Shown here: positions 43,797 to 53,710 of the stretch, one piece after another
How the letters are laid out: each line of letters starts with the position of its first letter
How positions within the stretch are numbered: position 1 is the stretch's first letter
Translations under genes and position numbers: made by a program
NCBI GenBank assembly: GCA_004562915.1
Contig: SFQZ01000002.1
Coordinates: forward strand, 1-64,000
Source of the DNA: a bacterium
GTDB taxonomy: Bacteria > Bacillota_A > Clostridia > Lachnospirales > Lachnospiraceae
Direction of reading: 5' to 3'
Length of the DNA: 64,000 nt
The notes under the pieces: generated by a model
What the model was told of the DNA's origin: nothing
The model's input: the letters and a program-made list of their open reading frames with translations, nothing else
The model's database searches: none

Positions 43797-44010
43797 GGGC
43801 TTTTCAGTGCCGGATGAGAGGTTCACTTCTCATCGGTTAAAAGGGAATCAGGTGTAAGTCCTGAACGATCCGGTCACTGTGAACAGGGAGTTTGTTATCA
43901 GATCCATTGCATGATTTATGTGTGAGAAGGGATAATAAAATGATGATCTGTGAGTCAGGAAACCTGCTGAAAAGGTTAGTGAATTGCTTCCGATGAAAGC
44001 GCAGAATTCA
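43797..44010 (+). promoter_or_regulatory. Cobalamin riboswitch
   Basis: The leader has the cobalamin aptamer core: GGTTAAAAGGGAATCAGGTG (43835-43854), then GTAAGTCCTGAACGATCCGG and TCACTGTGA, and the B12 box GTCAGGAAACCTGCT (43953-43968). It controls the surface protein and importer operon, which should be expressed when B12 is scarce. Confidence 0.93.
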
Positions 44011-44092
44011 TAAAATACATGCTTGCTTTGTATACTTTCGAATGATCCGGGTTTAAGGACATGAAAGTATTCTTCAAATGAGTTCGTAAAAT

Positions 44093-44136
44093 AAACGGTG
44101 TCTGCTGATATATTCAGAAGTGGACACCGTTTTTTA
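44093..44136 (+). terminator. Riboswitch terminator
   Basis: AAACGGTGTC and GACACCGTTT form a 10-bp stem with a 20-nt loop and are followed by TTTT. It lies after the cobalamin aptamer and before the surface protein gene, so it is the likely off-switch. Confidence 0.85.
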
Positions 44137-44210
44137 TTAAACTAACGGGTAGGAGCCGCCTCCCCTGTGGCCAGCAAAAACCAGGAATCTGGTAGAACAG
44201 GAGTAAAAGA

Positions 44211-47200
44211 ATGAGAAAAAAAATGAAACCATTTCTCTCACTGTTTTTAGCATTGACGCTGGTACTTTCACCACTGTCTTCTGCTGGAGTATTTGCAGCA
44301 GAAACAGAAGCGTATTCGGATGCGGTGGATACCAGTGAAGCGATCGTCGCAAACGACGAAGCAGAAACGTTGCCAACACCGACAGTGGAGGAAAACGAAG
44401 AAAACAAAGCTTCAGAGGAAAAGAAGGAAGAAGACAATCAGGTATCATCTGATTTGGAAAATGAGGAAGAAGATGGATATACGCCTCCTGAAAACGAGGG
44501 CAATGAAGCTGATTCGTCTGAGGAGCTTACAGAAACAGATGTTGATACCGTGGATTCTTCACAGATGACAACGGATGAAATGTCTCTGGCTTCCATACCA
44601 GTGCTTTTAAGTGATGATGATGTCGAAAATGCCGGTAATAATGCAGCTAATATTCATGTACTAAAGGAAGATGGTACAGAGTATGCAATGTTTAAGATTG
44701 TAGATTCTGCTGCTGTGCTTCAGGGAGATCAAATCGCAATAACGATTACCACGAACAATACATCATATAGTAAGCTGTATTTTGGTTCGCCCAGTGATAT
44801 AGAGAAGTCACCGGTATGGAGCGGTACACAGAATCAAAATGGTGGTTGGACGTTTACCTTTACAATCGATGCGTCTAAGGGTGGAACCAATGTTCCTGTA
44901 GCATTGTATGCGGCAAATAAAGGTACATGGTCCAGTACAGTACTGACGATGACAATCCCTGATATGGGATATGTAGCGCCTGAACCCGGCGAATCCGATC
45001 CGGATGCTCCCGGTGAGGAAGAAAACCTGGATCCAGATCCCTTTGATTCAGAGATTACTTCTCTGGAGGTCGTAAAAGACAGTGATGGAGCTGCTTTCAC
45101 AATGTTTAAAGTGACAGAATATTCACTGTTAAATGATGGAGAGAATCTTACCATTACATTATCAACGACGAGTAAAAGCTTTAATAAACTGTATTTCGGT
45201 TCTATTGAGGATAATCCTAAGACACCGGTGATCACAGGTACTCCTTATAATGAAACCGGATGGACATTTACGTTTACTTTGCCTGCATCGATGAAGAATA
45301 CTCGTATCCCTGTTTTGCTGGGTTATGTTGATGAGAGCAAAGGAACGGATGGATGGTATGTAAATTCTACAGGCGCTTATTCTCTGTATTTGGCGATTCC
45401 GGATGTGGAAGTATCCGGTCCGACTCCGGAGCCTACACCAAGTCCGGAGCCCACACCTGGCACTTCTTTAGAGGATGGTATTTATAATGTCCCGATGGTG
45501 GAGACGGGAGAGTTGATGTTCCGTGTGGTAAATTGTCAGCTGACCTCTAAAAATGGAGAACTGGTGGCACAGATTGCTTTAAGTGGAACCGGATATGATT
45601 ATCTGTATATGGGAACGAAAGAGGAAGCTTACGTGGCAGAACCTTCAGAATGGATTCCTTATACAGTGAAGAATGTATTAAATAACGAGACAGGTGAAAT
45701 TGAATCCAAATATGTATATGAAATACCGGTGAGTAATCTGGATACACCGATTAAGGTTGCATCCCGATCAGCAAAATACGTAAGCCAGGGTAAAGGTGAA
45801 GATGCATGGATTAACAGAACGATTACGATCAGTTCGGAAGGGATCCAGAAAACAGGAGATTTGCCAACAGAACCGGAAAATCCGAATCCGACGCCGACCG
45901 ATCCGACTCCAATCATACCACCGGTGATTGATCCGGGTAACAATGGAGAAACGACAAAACCGTCAGGAAATGATGGGAAAGCAGATGAAGAATCAAAGTA
46001 TGAATCCGATCTGAGCGGAAGTACTTCTGCAGTGGACAGTTCTACAGGGCTTCCGGATGGGGTTTATACACCGGACAGCTTCAGTTGGTCCGGAGGTACA
46101 GGACGCGTCAAAATCAGCTGCAATAAAATCACAGTGAAAAACGGACAGGCATATGCGACAATCGTATTTAGCAGCAGTTCTTATGCGTATGTAAAAGCAA
46201 ACGGAAGAACTTACTATGGAACCGTAAGCGGCGGCAGTACCAGTTTTACGATTCCGGTAGCTTTGAATAAAAACAATAAAATTCTGGGTATGACCACAAA
46301 GATGACCGCAGCTCATGAAATCGAATATAATATTTATGTTTATCTTGCAGCGGCTGCAAAAGCAAATGGAACAGGAAACGGAACGAATTCTGACGTTGTA
46401 ATTGGTGCAGGGCAGAGCAATAATGATAAACTGGATGAAGAAGCCCCACAGATTATCGGTTTGACTTATGAATCCGAAACAAAACTGGAGTATGCACAAT
46501 ATTTCAAGATTTATAATTATCAGGATGGAATTACACTTATTGAAATCGATATGACAAGTGATACAGCCCTTGATCCGGACAAATCCGAAGCTGACGATAA
46601 AAATGACGTTGAGGATGAGGAAAAAACTGAGAATACGGAAGAGGCGGATAATAGTATAGAAACAGAAGAGGACACTACAGAATTGACAGAAACAGACGAA
46701 GAAAAAGTGGCTGAATTGTATATGGGCAACGTTGTTAAATATCTGATTGTTCCGGAGGGAACAGAGATTCCGGTTGGTCTGGAAAAAGAAGTTATTATTG
46801 TTGATCTTCCAGTGGATAAAACATATGTAGCTTCTGAAGAAGCGCTGGATACTATGGATGAACTGGAACTTCTGGATACGATCCGTGCTCTTGGTTTTGA
46901 AAAAGACGATTGCTCCAATGAAGAAGTAAGCAAAGCCATGGAAAATGGAGATATCTCGTTTGCAGGTACTTTCGATGAGATTGATTATAAAGCACTTTTA
47001 AGGGCACAGTGTAATTTGTCTATTTTACCGTCCGAACTTCTGCCCCGTGAGGAAAAAGACACAGAAGAACAAGAAATGACAAAAAAAGAAGATACAGAAG
47101 ATACGGAAGAGCAGGAGTTGTCAGTGGAAGAACAGACAGATCGACTGCAGGAAATTGCAGAACATCATGCTATGCTGTGGATTCCTATGTTGGTGGATCG

Positions 47201-47333
47201 TTCATCTGATGAGGAAACTGAATTGGGACAGTATGAGTGGATCAAGCTTTATGGGGCAATCTTTCAGTGCGAGGATGAGACAACGAAATTGTTTGATCAG
47301 GCGGTAGCTGCTTTTGAAAAAGAGGATAACTGA
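44211..47333 (+). CDS. Secreted multi-domain protein with four beta-rich repeats and a partial binding-protein lobe
   Basis: A 1040-residue secreted protein with a Sec signal peptide (residues 1-29, cleavage near VFAAE), a Glu/Asp-rich stretch to about 140, and four related beta-rich domains at about 143-250, 280-398, 418-546 and 611-713, joined by Pro/Glu/Thr linkers. They share MFKI/MFRV, a YLY/LYFG strand and a closing TFTFT- or TFTIP-like strand. The pattern resembles NEAT-type ligand-binding modules but I cannot prove that. Residues 745-1040 align with the N-terminal lobe of the next gene's binding protein (GLTYESE, YLIVPEG, KAMENGD, EWIKLYGAI). No LPXTG or membrane anchor is seen. The B12 riboswitch suggests corrinoid capture. 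The gene overlaps the next by one base. Confidence 0.75.
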   Translation: MRKKMKPFLSLFLALTLVLSPLSSAGVFAAETEAYSDAVDTSEAIVANDEAETLPTPTVEENEENKASEEKKEEDNQVSSDLENEEEDGYTPPENEGNEADSSEELTETDVDTVDSSQMTTDEMSLASIPVLLSDDDVENAGNNAANIHVLKEDGTEYAMFKIVDSAAVLQGDQIAITITTNNTSYSKLYFGSPSDIEKSPVWSGTQNQNGGWTFTFTIDASKGGTNVPVALYAANKGTWSSTVLTMTIPDMGYVAPEPGESDPDAPGEEENLDPDPFDSEITSLEVVKDSDGAAFTMFKVTEYSLLNDGENLTITLSTTSKSFNKLYFGSIEDNPKTPVITGTPYNETGWTFTFTLPASMKNTRIPVLLGYVDESKGTDGWYVNSTGAYSLYLAIPDVEVSGPTPEPTPSPEPTPGTSLEDGIYNVPMVETGELMFRVVNCQLTSKNGELVAQIALSGTGYDYLYMGTKEEAYVAEPSEWIPYTVKNVLNNETGEIESKYVYEIPVSNLDTPIKVASRSAKYVSQGKGEDAWINRTITISSEGIQKTGDLPTEPENPNPTPTDPTPIIPPVIDPGNNGETTKPSGNDGKADEESKYESDLSGSTSAVDSSTGLPDGVYTPDSFSWSGGTGRVKISCNKITVKNGQAYATIVFSSSSYAYVKANGRTYYGTVSGGSTSFTIPVALNKNNKILGMTTKMTAAHEIEYNIYVYLAAAAKANGTGNGTNSDVVIGAGQSNNDKLDEEAPQIIGLTYESETKLEYAQYFKIYNYQDGITLIEIDMTSDTALDPDKSEADDKNDVEDEEKTENTEEADNSIETEEDTTELTETDEEKVAELYMGNVVKYLIVPEGTEIPVGLEKEVIIVDLPVDKTYVASEEALDTMDELELLDTIRALGFEKDDCSNEEVSKAMENGDISFAGTFDEIDYKALLRAQCNLSILPSELLPREEKDTEEQEMTKKEDTEDTEEQELSVEEQTDRLQEIAEHHAMLWIPMLVDRSSDEETELGQYEWIKLYGAIFQCEDETTKLFDQAVAAFEKEDN

Positions 47334-48610
47334 TGAATAAAAAGATGAATAAAGGAATTTGTCTGCTGCTTGCTGCGACTATGCTGACAGTCGGAATCGC
47401 AGGATGCGGATCCGTGGCTTCTGATATGGAAGAAGACAAGAATCTGGTATCAGAAGATACCGATGTTGCAGAGGATGCTCCGGAAAATACAGAGGAAACA
47501 TCAGAGGATACAGAAAATACAGATAAAGAGGAAGATACGGAGCTACAGAGCTCCGTATCGGATGCTCCGGACATTGAGGGGCTGACTTTTGAGTCGGAGA
47601 TGTCTCTTACTTACGCAGAATGCTTCCATGTGTATTATTATCATGATGGATATAAACTATTGGATGTACCGGAGAGCGGAAGCTATCTGATCGTACCGGA
47701 GGGAAAAGAGGCTCCGGAAGGGCTGGATGAAAATGTGAAAGTATTACAGCAGCCATTGGAGAATATTTACCTTGCCGCAACTTCGGCAATGGCATTATTT
47801 GATGCGATTGACGGGCTTGGAAGTATTCGATTTTCGGGAACACAGGCAAATGGCTGGTATATTGATCATGCTGTGAAAGCGATGGAAAATGGAGATCTTA
47901 TTTATGCCGGAAAATACAGTGAGCCGGATTATGAGCTTCTGATCGATGAAGGATGTGATTTGGCTATTGAATCTACGATGATTCTTCATACACCGAAAGT
48001 ACAGGAAATGATTGAGATGCTGGATATTCCGGTTTTTATGGATCGTTCCAGTTATGAAACACATCCGCTTGGCAGAACAGAGTGGATCAAAGCCTATGGC
48101 GCAATGCTAAATAAAGAGACGGAAGCAGAGACGTTCTTTGAGAATCAGACACAGATTATTGAGGAATTGAAAGATTTTGAAAATACGGGCAAGACGGTGG
48201 CAATTTTTTATATGAATACCAATGGTGTTGCGGTAGTGCGAAAACCGTCAGATTATATGGCGAAAATGGTCGAGATTGCCGGCGCCAAATATGCTTTTTC
48301 TGATGTGATAGATGATTCTACAGGCACAACCATGGATATGACGATGGAAGAGTTTTATAGTGCTGCGGTAGATGCGGATTACCTGATCTACAATGCCAGC
48401 ATCGACAGCAGTGTTACCAACATGGATGCTTTATTGGCAAAGAGTGATCTGTTTACTGATTTTAAAGCAATCAAAGATGGGAATGTATGGACCACGGGGA
48501 AATCGCTCTATCAGGCTACTGATATTGTCGGACAATTAATTCGCGATGTCAATTTGATGATTACCGATGGCGATGAATCGGAAATGACATTTTTGACCCG
48601 GTTACAATAA
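47333..48610 (+). CDS. ABC importer substrate-binding lipoprotein, corrinoid-type
   Basis: A 425-residue lipoprotein: MNKKMNKGICLLLAATMLTVGIAGC with the lipobox Cys at residue 25, an acidic linker to about 75, then a helical-backbone type (FecB/BtuF, class III) binding protein. The N-lobe runs to EWIKAYGAML (about residue 260), a long helix follows, and the C-lobe includes TVAIFYMNTNGVAVV. Operon order and the B12 riboswitch point to cobalamin or another corrinoid as ligand. It starts on the last base of the surface protein's stop. Confidence 0.85.
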   Translation: MNKKMNKGICLLLAATMLTVGIAGCGSVASDMEEDKNLVSEDTDVAEDAPENTEETSEDTENTDKEEDTELQSSVSDAPDIEGLTFESEMSLTYAECFHVYYYHDGYKLLDVPESGSYLIVPEGKEAPEGLDENVKVLQQPLENIYLAATSAMALFDAIDGLGSIRFSGTQANGWYIDHAVKAMENGDLIYAGKYSEPDYELLIDEGCDLAIESTMILHTPKVQEMIEMLDIPVFMDRSSYETHPLGRTEWIKAYGAMLNKETEAETFFENQTQIIEELKDFENTGKTVAIFYMNTNGVAVVRKPSDYMAKMVEIAGAKYAFSDVIDDSTGTTMDMTMEEFYSAAVDADYLIYNASIDSSVTNMDALLAKSDLFTDFKAIKDGNVWTTGKSLYQATDIVGQLIRDVNLMITDGDESEMTFLTRLQ

Positions 48611-48673
48611 TTGTCAGGATACAGCGACATCACAGCGGAGACATAATATGGATGAATCAAAGAGGATGAGTAT

Positions 48674-49738
48674 ATGCAAAAAAAACAGAAGAATGTAACT
48701 GATGTTTCAGACTTTCACAGAGAAAACTTCATACGGCATTCCCGGTATATTCTGGTATTTACGATTTTGATCGTGGCTTTTTTTGTGGTAACTGTGTTGA
48801 ATATTAATACGGGAAATGTGAAAATTTCTGTGCCGGATATTTTGAAAATTATATTTACCGGTCAGGGAGATACGAATTCCTATAACATTATATGGAAAAT
48901 TCGGCTTCCAAGGATTCTTATGGCAGCGATACTGGGCGGAGGACTTTCTCTGTCCGGTTTTCTCCTGCAGACATTTTTTGAAAATCCCATTGCCGGTCCT
49001 TTTATTCTGGGTATTTCCTCCGGTGCCAAGATGATGGTAGCGCTGACTATGATTTATTTTCTGGAACGTTTTCAGGCAGTATCTTCTTACACACTGATTA
49101 TTGCTGCTTTCATCGGGTCGCTTCTCTCCATTGGGTTTATTTTAATTTTTTCCAGAAGAATTAACCATATGGCGACATTGCTGGTGGCAGGTATCATGAT
49201 TGGTTATATTTGTTCTGCAATCACCGATTTTATAGTAACTTTTGCAGAGGATTCCGATATTGTCAATCTGCACGGATGGTCTCAGGGAAGCTTTTCCGGT
49301 ATGAGTTGGAGCAATGTGTATGTGGCGGCAATTGTAATTGGGATTACGGTATGTTCGACTTTTTTGCTCTCAAAACCAATTGGTGCCTATCAATTGGGGG
49401 AATCCTATGCTCAGAGTATGGGAGTCAATGTGAAGGCATTCCGCGTAGCACTCATCCTTCTGTCCAGTGTGCTCTCTGCTTCTGTGACAGCATTTGCGGG
49501 TCCTATTTCTTTCGTGGGAATTGCTGTGCCGTTCCTTGTCAAACATGCTTTGAATACTTCACGACCGCTGGTGGTTATTCCGGGAACTTTCCTCGGAGGT
49601 GCGGTTTTTTGTATGGTCTGTGATCTGATCGCACGTATGGCTTTTGCACCGTTGGAACTGAATATCAGCACGGTTACTTCCATATTTGGCGCACCGATTG
49701 TTATTTTTATGATGCTGACAAGAAAGAGAGGCAGATAA
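48674..49738 (+). CDS. ABC importer permease of the FecCD/BtuC family
   Basis: A 354-residue FecCD-type permease with about ten membrane helices. Segments: WKIRLPRILMAAILGGGLSL (about 76), NPIAGPFILGISSGAKMMVA (about 106), GWSQGSF (about 198), and GPISFVGIAVPFLVKHAL (about 276, coupling region). It would form the channel for the substrate delivered by the lipoprotein. Start: ATG at 48674 after AGAGGA. Cobalamin specificity is inferred from the riboswitch. Confidence 0.9.
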   Translation: MQKKQKNVTDVSDFHRENFIRHSRYILVFTILIVAFFVVTVLNINTGNVKISVPDILKIIFTGQGDTNSYNIIWKIRLPRILMAAILGGGLSLSGFLLQTFFENPIAGPFILGISSGAKMMVALTMIYFLERFQAVSSYTLIIAAFIGSLLSIGFILIFSRRINHMATLLVAGIMIGYICSAITDFIVTFAEDSDIVNLHGWSQGSFSGMSWSNVYVAAIVIGITVCSTFLLSKPIGAYQLGESYAQSMGVNVKAFRVALILLSSVLSASVTAFAGPISFVGIAVPFLVKHALNTSRPLVVIPGTFLGGAVFCMVCDLIARMAFAPLELNISTVTSIFGAPIVIFMMLTRKRGR

Positions 49739-49741
49739 ATC

Positions 49742-50821
49742 ATGGCGGATTATTATTTGGATTTAAAAGATTTGTCTGTTGGATATCAAGGCAAAGCATT
49801 AATTCACGATATTAACATCGGAATCAATAAAGGCGAAATTGTAACGCTGATCGGACCCAACGGAGCCGGCAAATCTACGATTCTGAAAAGTATTACCAGA
49901 CAGCTGGCTCTCGTCGGTGGTTATGTGTATTTTGATAGCTGCAGTATCCACAACATGTCTTACAAGAGGCTTTCTACCCGTATGGCAGTTGTTTTGACAC
50001 AGCGTATGCAGCCGGAATTAATGACTTGCCATGATGTGGTGGCTACAGGACGATATCCTTATACCGGTCGCCTGGGTATTCTATCCAGAGATGATGAAGA
50101 TAAAGTGGAAGCGGCTTTGGCAGCTGTTCATGCGAGTGAACTGGGAGGACGGGATTTCAATGCCATCAGTGATGGACAGCGGCAGAGAGTATTGCTGGCT
50201 CGTGCCATCTGCCAGGAACCGGATATCATCGTTCTTGATGAACCTACTTCCTTTTTGGATGTGAGGCATAAGCTGGAATTGTTGTCAATTCTGCGAAGTA
50301 TGGCGAAAGAAAAAGACATCACGGTTGTTATGTCCCTTCATGAAATAGATCTGGCACAGAAAATATCGGATAAAATCATATGTGTCAAGGGGGATACGAT
50401 TTCTCACTACGGAAAACCGGAAGAAATATTTGAAGAAGATATTATCCGTGAGCTGTATGACATTGATAATGGATTTTTTGATCCGTGTTTTGGAAGTATT
50501 GAGCTGCCAAGACCGGAGGGAAAGCCGAAAGTCTTTGTTTTGTCTTCCTGTGGTACAGGAATTCCGATTTACAGACAGCTGCAGAAAGAGAAGATACCGT
50601 TTGCTGCCGGAATTCTCTATACGAATGATATCGACTATCAGCTGGCACGTTTATTGGCGTCTGAAGTGATTACCGAAGAACCGTTTATGCCGATTTCAGA
50701 TCATGCCATACAGCGTGCTCTTGATGTCATGGGACGATGTGAGCGGGTGATCAATGCCGGCGTGACATTGGGGGAATGTAATAATAAGATGAAAAAATTG
50801 ATAGAAGCTGCCGGATTATGA
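49742..50821 (+). CDS. ABC importer ATPase (BtuD type) with a C-terminal extension
   Basis: A 359-residue protein. Residues 1-250 are a FecE/BtuD ATPase: Walker A GPNGAGKSTILK (about 37), signature ISDGQRQRVLLA (about 141), Walker B IIVLDEPTSFLD (about 162), and the switch His in SLHEIDLA. The signature has ISDGQ rather than LSGGQ, common in this family. Residues 255-359 form an extra domain (FVLSSCGTGIPIYRQLQKEK and RCERVINAGVTLGECN) resembling a small alpha/beta fold, absent from E. coli BtuD. Its job is unknown. It starts 3 bp after the permease. Confidence 0.88.
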   Translation: MADYYLDLKDLSVGYQGKALIHDINIGINKGEIVTLIGPNGAGKSTILKSITRQLALVGGYVYFDSCSIHNMSYKRLSTRMAVVLTQRMQPELMTCHDVVATGRYPYTGRLGILSRDDEDKVEAALAAVHASELGGRDFNAISDGQRQRVLLARAICQEPDIIVLDEPTSFLDVRHKLELLSILRSMAKEKDITVVMSLHEIDLAQKISDKIICVKGDTISHYGKPEEIFEEDIIRELYDIDNGFFDPCFGSIELPRPEGKPKVFVLSSCGTGIPIYRQLQKEKIPFAAGILYTNDIDYQLARLLASEVITEEPFMPISDHAIQRALDVMGRCERVINAGVTLGECNNKMKKLIEAAGL

Positions 50822-50956
50822 AACGGCGGCTCTATTTATTTTACAGGAAAGTTCTTTCTTAATACATTCTTGAGGCAGATAACCTTGTTGCCTGTCTGTA
50901 AATCTGATAAAATCTAATATAAGGATGCGATAATTAGGAAATGGAGGCTGACCGAT

Positions 50957-52282
50957 ATGAGAATGTATGATTTGATTATGAAAAAGAGAAATGGCGGTGC
51001 CTTGACAGACGAGGAAATCCATTATCTGATTCAGGAGTATGTAAATGGGCAGATACCGGACTATCAGATGTCCGCTTTTTTGATGGCAGTGTATTTTCAG
51101 GGAATGACAGAGGAAGAGACAGCAGCTATGACGCTGGAAGTGGCACATTCAGGAGAAATGGTGGACTTGTCCGCAATCGATGGCATTAAAGTAGATAAGC
51201 ATTCAACAGGCGGTGTGGGAGACAAGACGACCCTGATTGTGGGTCCGATCGTGGCAGCCTGTGGCGTAAAAGTGGCAAAAATGTCCGGAAGAGGTCTGGG
51301 GCATACTGGCGGAACCGTGGATAAGCTGGAATCTATACCGGGATTTAAAACTACGCTTACAAGGGAAGAATTTTTTTCTGTGGTCAATAAAACGGGTATC
51401 AGTGTCATCGGTCAGTCCGGCAATCTGACTCCTGCTGATAAAAAGTTATACGCACTCAGAGATGTGACGGCTACTGTGGACAGTATCCCATTGATTGCAG
51501 TGTCTATTATGGGAAAGAAGCTGGCGGCAGGAAGTGACTGTATTACACTGGATGTAAAAACAGGCAGTGGTGCTTTTATGAAGACTGTAGAAGATTCTAT
51601 AGCGCTGGCGAAGGAAATGGTGGCAATCGGAGAAAATGCAGGTAAAAGGACAGTTGCCCTGATCACCAATATGGATCTTCCGCTGGGGAATAATATCGGA
51701 AATAGCCTGGAAGTGATAGAAGCCGTGGAAACACTGCACGGACACGGACCGGAAGATCTGACGGAAGTGTGTATCCAGCTGGCAGCCAATATGTTGTATC
51801 TGGCAGGAAAAGGGGAGCTGGATACCTGTCGGAAAATGGTGTGTGAAGTGCTGAATAATGGAGAAGCTCTGAAGCGTTTGACTGCAATGGTAGAGGCACA
51901 GGGCGGTGAAAGCAAAGTGATACTGGATACCGAATGTTTTAAAAAGGCACCCTATGCATATGAGATAAAGGCGGAAAAAGCAGGATATATAACTCATATG
52001 GATACGGAAAGCTGTGGAATTGCTTCTTCTATGCTGGGTGCAGGAAGAGAGACGAAAGACAGTACAATCGACTATTCTGCAGGAATTATTTTGAAGAAAA
52101 AAGTCGGAGACTACGTGGAAAAAGGTCAGGTTCTGGGTGTGATGTACGCTTCCGATGAAAAACTGTTTCCGGCGGCTGAGAAACGGTATAAGGAAGCGGT
52201 GGCTATACAGGAAGAAAAACCGGAGAAGCAGCCGCTGATTTATGCGCGGGTAACAAAAACCGGAGTGGAGTATTTGGGATAA
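50957..52282 (+). CDS. pdp: Pyrimidine-nucleoside phosphorylase
   Basis: A 441-residue enzyme that phosphorolyses uridine and thymidine. Segments: MYDLIMKKRNGGALTDEEI at the start, KHSTGGVGDKTTLI (phosphate site, about residue 81), SGRGLGHTGGTVDKLESIPGF (about 111-131) and DVKTGSGAFM. Start: ATG at 50957 behind GGAGG. It opens a nucleoside salvage run with punA, cdd and add. The 135-bp gap before it holds a weak TATAAT-type box near 50905. Confidence 0.94.
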   Translation: MRMYDLIMKKRNGGALTDEEIHYLIQEYVNGQIPDYQMSAFLMAVYFQGMTEEETAAMTLEVAHSGEMVDLSAIDGIKVDKHSTGGVGDKTTLIVGPIVAACGVKVAKMSGRGLGHTGGTVDKLESIPGFKTTLTREEFFSVVNKTGISVIGQSGNLTPADKKLYALRDVTATVDSIPLIAVSIMGKKLAAGSDCITLDVKTGSGAFMKTVEDSIALAKEMVAIGENAGKRTVALITNMDLPLGNNIGNSLEVIEAVETLHGHGPEDLTEVCIQLAANMLYLAGKGELDTCRKMVCEVLNNGEALKRLTAMVEAQGGESKVILDTECFKKAPYAYEIKAEKAGYITHMDTESCGIASSMLGAGRETKDSTIDYSAGIILKKKVGDYVEKGQVLGVMYASDEKLFPAAEKRYKEAVAIQEEKPEKQPLIYARVTKTGVEYLG

Positions 52283-52350
52283 GTCGATGACGGCACAGTG
52301 CATGATAGAAACATGAACCGGGCGAACAGATTAGAAAGGCAGGCAAAAGT

Positions 52351-53193
52351 ATGAATCAGATATATGAGAAATTAGTAAAATGCACGGAATCCGTGAAAAA
52401 TAGAATAGATTTTCAGCCGGAGGCTGCTCTGGTACTGGGTTCGGGACTGGGTGATTACGCAAAGGAAATGGATGTGAAAGAAAGCATCAGCTATTCGGAG
52501 ATTGAAGGATTTCCGGTGTCCACTGTTCCGGGACATCAGGGGCGTTTTCTTTTTGGATTTGTGAAAGAAGTTCCTGTGGTTGCCATGCAGGGAAGAGTGC
52601 ATTACTATGAAGGGTATCCCATCTCGGATGTGGTCCTTCCTGTGCGTCTTATGGGACTGCTGGGAGCAAAAACGGTGATTCTTACCAATGCTGCCGGCGG
52701 TGTGAACTTTAATTTTCAGCCGGGAGATCTGATGATGATCACAGATCATATTACAACGGCGGTTCCCAGTCCGCTGATTGGTGCTAATATTGATGAACTT
52801 GGACCGAGATTTCCCGATATGAGTGAAGTCTATAATAAAGAGCTGCGGGAGATCATTCGTCGGGCTGCAAGAAACACGGGTATCTCTCTGCAGCAGGGGG
52901 TCTATGTACAATTGACGGGACCGGCCTATGAGACTCCCGCAGAGATACGGATGTGCAGAGCCTGGGGTGCGGATGCTGTAGGTATGAGTACTGCCTGTGA
53001 GGCGATGGCAGCCAGACATATGGGGCTGAAAGTATGCGGTATTTCCTGTATTACGAATCTGGCTTCCGGAATGTCCAATAAACCGTTGGATCATAAAGAA
53101 GTGCAGGAGACAGCGGACAAAGTGGCAGAAGAATTTAAACGGCTGGTTACCGAGACGATTCGCCTGATTGGGCAATCAGACATCAACTTTTGA
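52351..53193 (+). CDS. punA: Purine-nucleoside phosphorylase
   Basis: A 280-residue trimeric-type PNP that splits inosine and guanosine with phosphate. Segments: ALVLGSGLGDYA (about 27), VPGHQGRFLFG, MQGRVHYYEGYP (about 82), TNAAGGVNFNFQPGDLMMI (about 113), GPAYETPAEIRM and GMSTACEAMAARHMG. The first start is ATG at 52351, and it overlaps the next frame by a few bases. Confidence 0.94.
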   Translation: MNQIYEKLVKCTESVKNRIDFQPEAALVLGSGLGDYAKEMDVKESISYSEIEGFPVSTVPGHQGRFLFGFVKEVPVVAMQGRVHYYEGYPISDVVLPVRLMGLLGAKTVILTNAAGGVNFNFQPGDLMMITDHITTAVPSPLIGANIDELGPRFPDMSEVYNKELREIIRRAARNTGISLQQGVYVQLTGPAYETPAEIRMCRAWGADAVGMSTACEAMAARHMGLKVCGISCITNLASGMSNKPLDHKEVQETADKVAEEFKRLVTETIRLIGQSDINF

Positions 53194-53207
53194 TAGAGGC
53201 GGAAATA

Positions 53208-53675
53208 ATGACAGACAAAACAAATTTTGAATTATATGAAAAAATGGATGAGAAAATCCTGCTTGCAATGGCATATCAGGCAAGAAAATATGCCTATACG
53301 CCGTATTCACATTTTCAGGTGGGAGCCGCACTGCTTACAAAGTCCGGAAAAGTGTACACCGGATGTAATATCGAAAATGCCTCCTTTGGGGCGACAAACT
53401 GTGCAGAGCGGACAGCGTTTTTTAAAGCTGTTTCTGAAGGAGAGAAAAGTTTTTCTATGATCGCGATCGTGGGCGGAAAAGAGGGAGAGCCAAACGGAGG
53501 GCTGAGTGGTCAGCCGTGTCCTCCCTGTGGTATCTGCCGTCAGGTGATGATGGAATTTTGTAACTCCCAGGAGTTTCGGATCCTTTTGGAAGATGGAGAA
53601 GGTGGCTGGAAATCGTATACTCTGAACGAAATCCTGCCTCTCGGCTTTGGTCCGGATCATCTGGAGGAATCATAG
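53208..53675 (+). CDS. cdd: Cytidine deaminase
   Basis: A 155-residue zinc enzyme that turns cytidine into uridine. The catalytic motif is NCAERTAFF (zinc Cys and proton-shuttling Glu, about residues 63-71) and the other zinc ligands lie in PCPPCGICRQVM (about 103). Start: ATG at 53208 behind GAGGCGG; a TTG at 53190 would add six residues and overlap punA. The C-terminal tail is somewhat longer than usual. Confidence 0.93.
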   Translation: MTDKTNFELYEKMDEKILLAMAYQARKYAYTPYSHFQVGAALLTKSGKVYTGCNIENASFGATNCAERTAFFKAVSEGEKSFSMIAIVGGKEGEPNGGLSGQPCPPCGICRQVMMEFCNSQEFRILLEDGEGGWKSYTLNEILPLGFGPDHLEES

Positions 53676-53710
53676 AGGCGTACTTGAAAGTGAGAGAAAA
53701 GGTGAATGGA

